NCBI RefSeq assembly: GCF_002752675.1
Contig: NZ_CP024608.1
Coordinates: forward strand, 4,960,001-5,024,000
Direction: 5' to 3'
DNA: 64,000 bases
Source: Massilia violaceinigra
Lineage (GTDB): Bacteria > Pseudomonadota > Gammaproteobacteria > Burkholderiales > Burkholderiaceae_D
Under the pieces are notes generated by a model. The model was not told where the DNA came from and did not search any database. It was given only the letters and a program-made list of their open reading frames with translations. Positions 61,665 through 64,000 of this stretch are shown piece by piece. A program made the position numbers and the translations under genes. The stretch's first letter is position 1. Each line of letters begins with the position of its first letter.

Positions 61665-64000
61665 TCAGGCCTCTCTTGACATCTTTCCCCGAGATAAATC
61701 GGTCAGTTGCTGATTAAAGAACTCCAACATGTCGATCTGCGCCGTGCTGGCCACCTCGGCCTCCAGGCTGCGCGCGTACTGCGCCAGGGCCAGGCATTTC
61801 TGCGCCAGCAGCTCGCATCCCAGGCTGTAGTCACTGCTGATGGCGGTGTCGGCCGGCCCGGGCACGGGCGGTCCGGCGTTGCGCCCGGGTACGCCGGACG
61901 GCATGTTCATCAGCGCGGCCGACAAGGGCCGCAGCAAACCGGTCATGATGTCGATGGAGGCATTCATCAGGCGCGAGCGGCGCAGGCTGCCCAGCGGCTT
62001 TTGCGCGAAGTGGTGCGCCATCAGCGCGAAGGTCAGTTCATAGCAGCCCTGGTAGAGCTGCATCAGCGAACGGGCCTTGGGATCGGTCACCACGGTGCAG
62101 TCGGCGCGTGGGTCGAGTACCGGATTTTTCAGCGCCGGCACGGCCGGTTCGAACGGTTTTTCGCGTGCCGAAAAGCGGCCGGCCAGGGCGCGCAGCCGCT
62201 GGAAATGCGACACGGCGAAATGGGGCGATTCCACCGCCACCCCTTCGCCCTGTTCGGTGACGAAGTCGAGCGCGAACAGCGCGCTGTCGCGGTCGCTAAC
62301 TTCCAGCTGATAGGCGGGATAGGCGCGGTTGGTGAGCTCTTTGAGGAACAGGTGGTGCTCGCCGCCGCGTTTGCCGCCGTCGGCGTCGAACAGATCGGGC
62401 AGATCGGCCACGGCCTGGCGGATCGCCGCATAGAAGGTGGCGATCGATTTACCGGGCGTGGGAAGATAGTCGGGCCACTCGAAACGCACGAATCTGGCCA
62501 GCACATGCTCGGAAAAAGGGTCGAAGGCAAATTCCGTGTCCAGGCCGAAGCGCTGGCGCGCCTGTTCTCCCAGCGCCGGGGCGCCGGCGTAGAACGGCTC
62601 GCCGAGCGCCATCAGCACATTGTTGACCATCAGGTAGTGAATCATTTCTTCATGGGCGATTTCGAGCAGGGCGCCACGCGCTCCGCTGTTGCGGCGCCGG
62701 TCCTCGGTGCCGCAGGCCAGCTCCAGCTCGTCCGGCAGCCAGCGGCCGGCCTCGACCAGTTTCACTCCCTGCGCATAGTTGGGAATGGCATACGCGGCGT
62801 ACAGGTACTGCAGCATGAGCGACAGTTCCAGGTCGATCGCCTTTTTCAGCTCGGCGATCAACTCGGCCTTGCAGCCGATGACATGCGGTGCGACCGCTTG
62901 AGGAAGCGTGGACTTGGCGGCCGCTTCGACCTGGGTCAGGTATTTCAGGAACAGGCGCGATTTCGGCAGCGACAGTTCACGCGTGCTCGGCATGTAATAG
63001 CTCTTGTCCCGGTTCTGCGGATCGCACATCTGCCACATCAGGCGCGAATAGGTTTCGCACTTGCAGTGGTCCGCCAGGCTGAACACCTTGTCCGACATGA
63101 AGGGATAGACCAGCTCGTAGTAGCTCATCACGTGCTGGTAGAGAAAGGCGTAATCGACCTGTTCGGCCGGTATGTCGTCCAGATGCCAGTCGTCGGGCAG
63201 CACCCTCGCGCCGATGAACTGCTGCCCCTGTGCCTCGCCCAGCATGATGCGGGTCGCGCCTGAACGGCGGCCCGTGAGGGTCAGGTCCGCATAGCCAACT
63301 CCCAGCGCCGATGGCGCCACGCGCACGCCGACGATCTCGCCATCCTGCGCCTGCGCCGTCAGCGCCGGATGCGCCGCCAGCTCGCCGCGCAAGCGGCTTT
63401 GTACCGTGATCGTCTGCGGAAAGTCCTGCTGTCGTTGCCGGTTGGGCGCTTCCAGATACAGATGGTTGCTGTCGGACTGCAGCACCCAGTCGGCTTCGTC
63501 CCACTGCGCCTGCGCGCTGGACATGCTGAGCGAACCCGAGGCCGTGGCCGGGTGGAGCAGCGGCACATCGAAGACACCATGATGGCGCCAGTAGTCGAGG
63601 TACAGCTGTTGCGGGATGCGGGCGATCAGCTTGCCGGTGGCACCGTGCAGCATGAGATCGCCCAGCGCAAGCTTGCCGCCCAGCGCATGGGTAGGATGCT
63701 GTTCGGACACGGCGCCGGCCTCGCGCGTGGTGAACGGGATGGCCGTCGGCATATTCACCGACACCCGGTCCGCATGCACCTTCACCAGTACCGGCCCCAG
63801 GCTGCTCTGGCGCGGCAGCAGCAAACGGCCGGCCGGATAGGTGGCCAGCTCGTCGCGGCGCCACAGGCCGATGCCGCCGGCCAGGTCGTAGAACACCGGC
63901 GAATCGGGTTTCTGCGGCGTCGACATATTGAACAGCGCATACTGGACCGTCAGCCCCAGCACATCCTCGTCGGCAAGCGCCTCTTGCAAGGCGCGCATGC
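61665..64000 (-). CDS. vioB: iminophenylpyruvate/indole dimer synthase VioB (N-terminus beyond window)
   Basis: The C-terminal 777 residues of a VioB-type protein; the frame stays open to the window edge, so roughly 200 N-terminal residues are missing compared with the known ~1000-residue VioB. VioB is a heme enzyme that couples two indole-3-pyruvate imines made by VioA. A ferritin-like helical part is visible (SLMLQYLYAAYAIPNYAQG, EIAHEEMIHYLMVNNVLMALG). It directly precedes vioC. vioA and the operon promoter should lie to the right of the window. Confidence 0.95.
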   Translation of the reverse strand, partial: MRALQEALADEDVLGLTVQYALFNMSTPQKPDSPVFYDLAGGIGLWRRDELATYPAGRLLLPRQSSLGPVLVKVHADRVSVNMPTAIPFTTREAGAVSEQHPTHALGGKLALGDLMLHGATGKLIARIPQQLYLDYWRHHGVFDVPLLHPATASGSLSMSSAQAQWDEADWVLQSDSNHLYLEAPNRQRQQDFPQTITVQSRLRGELAAHPALTAQAQDGEIVGVRVAPSALGVGYADLTLTGRRSGATRIMLGEAQGQQFIGARVLPDDWHLDDIPAEQVDYAFLYQHVMSYYELVYPFMSDKVFSLADHCKCETYSRLMWQMCDPQNRDKSYYMPSTRELSLPKSRLFLKYLTQVEAAAKSTLPQAVAPHVIGCKAELIAELKKAIDLELSLMLQYLYAAYAIPNYAQGVKLVEAGRWLPDELELACGTEDRRRNSGARGALLEIAHEEMIHYLMVNNVLMALGEPFYAGAPALGEQARQRFGLDTEFAFDPFSEHVLARFVRFEWPDYLPTPGKSIATFYAAIRQAVADLPDLFDADGGKRGGEHHLFLKELTNRAYPAYQLEVSDRDSALFALDFVTEQGEGVAVESPHFAVSHFQRLRALAGRFSAREKPFEPAVPALKNPVLDPRADCTVVTDPKARSLMQLYQGCYELTFALMAHHFAQKPLGSLRRSRLMNASIDIMTGLLRPLSAALMNMPSGVPGRNAGPPVPGPADTAISSDYSLGCELLAQKCLALAQYARSLEAEVASTAQIDMLEFFNQQLTDLSRGKMSREA

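Noticed and set aside
1..64000. CRISPR arrays, tRNA/rRNA genes, insertion sequences or prophage parts
   Set aside because: I saw no short regularly spaced repeats, transposase, integrase or RNA-gene signatures; the repeats seen are all PKS domain duplications.

Overview
The window is GC-rich DNA from a violacein-forming betaproteobacterium, most likely an Oxalobacteraceae member (Massilia, Duganella or Janthinobacterium type). This assignment is an inference from the vioB-C-D-E operon at the right edge together with a long trans-AT polyketide synthase (PKS) locus; no rRNA or other taxonomic marker is present.

Region 1 (1-37078, + strand) holds three giant trans-AT PKS proteins. The first is cut by the left edge. 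No AT domain lies inside the modules. In order I read: KS(partial)-truncated DH-ECH-ECH-ECH-ACP / KS-ACP-ACP / DH-like / KS-DH | KR-ACP / KS-truncated DH-ECH-ECH-ECH-ACP-ACP / KS-truncated DH-KR-cMT-ACP-ACP / KS | DH-KR-ACP / KS-DH-KR-ACP / KS-KR-ACP / KS-DH (end). The bars mark protein boundaries, and both of them split a module. Five ACPs carry the Trp six residues after the phosphopantetheine Ser that marks beta-branching carriers. They fall in three modules, two of which have an in-cis array of three enoyl-CoA-hydratase-like domains. The third PKS stops after a DH, with no ACP or thioesterase, so the assembly line is not finished inside this window.

Region 2 (37250-48137) is the trans-acting tool kit: a metallo-beta-lactamase-fold hydrolase (PksB/BaeB type), a complete HMG-CoA-synthase beta-branching cassette (HMGS, ECH1, ECH2, donor ACP, decarboxylating KS with Cys replaced by Ser), a malonyl-type acyltransferase, a small GIY-YIG-like protein, a second AT-like protein with an altered nucleophile elbow (probably a proofreading acyl hydrolase), a TPR/tandem-PRMT-like methyltransferase and, convergently, an Sfp-type phosphopantetheinyl transferase. 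Most neighbours overlap by 1-14 nt, which suggests translational coupling.

Region 3 (48243-52497, - strand) looks like a three-gene operon: a secreted SGNH/GDSL-like hydrolase, a proline-rich single-span membrane protein, and an apolipoprotein N-acyltransferase-like protein with a long extra C-terminal membrane region.

Region 4 (52498-57318) contains a cobalamin riboswitch upstream of a TonB-dependent receptor, then a cupin and DJ-1/PfpI gene pair diverging from a GlxA-type AraC regulator.

Region 5 (57363-64000, - strand) holds an MFS transporter downstream of vioE, vioD, vioC and the C-terminal ~777 codons of vioB. vioA and the vioB start should lie just beyond the right edge.

The most novel-looking elements are the twice-repeated triple ECH array within a duplicated module pair, the PRMT-like protein placed among PKS tailoring genes, and the small GIY-YIG-like protein between the two AT genes.
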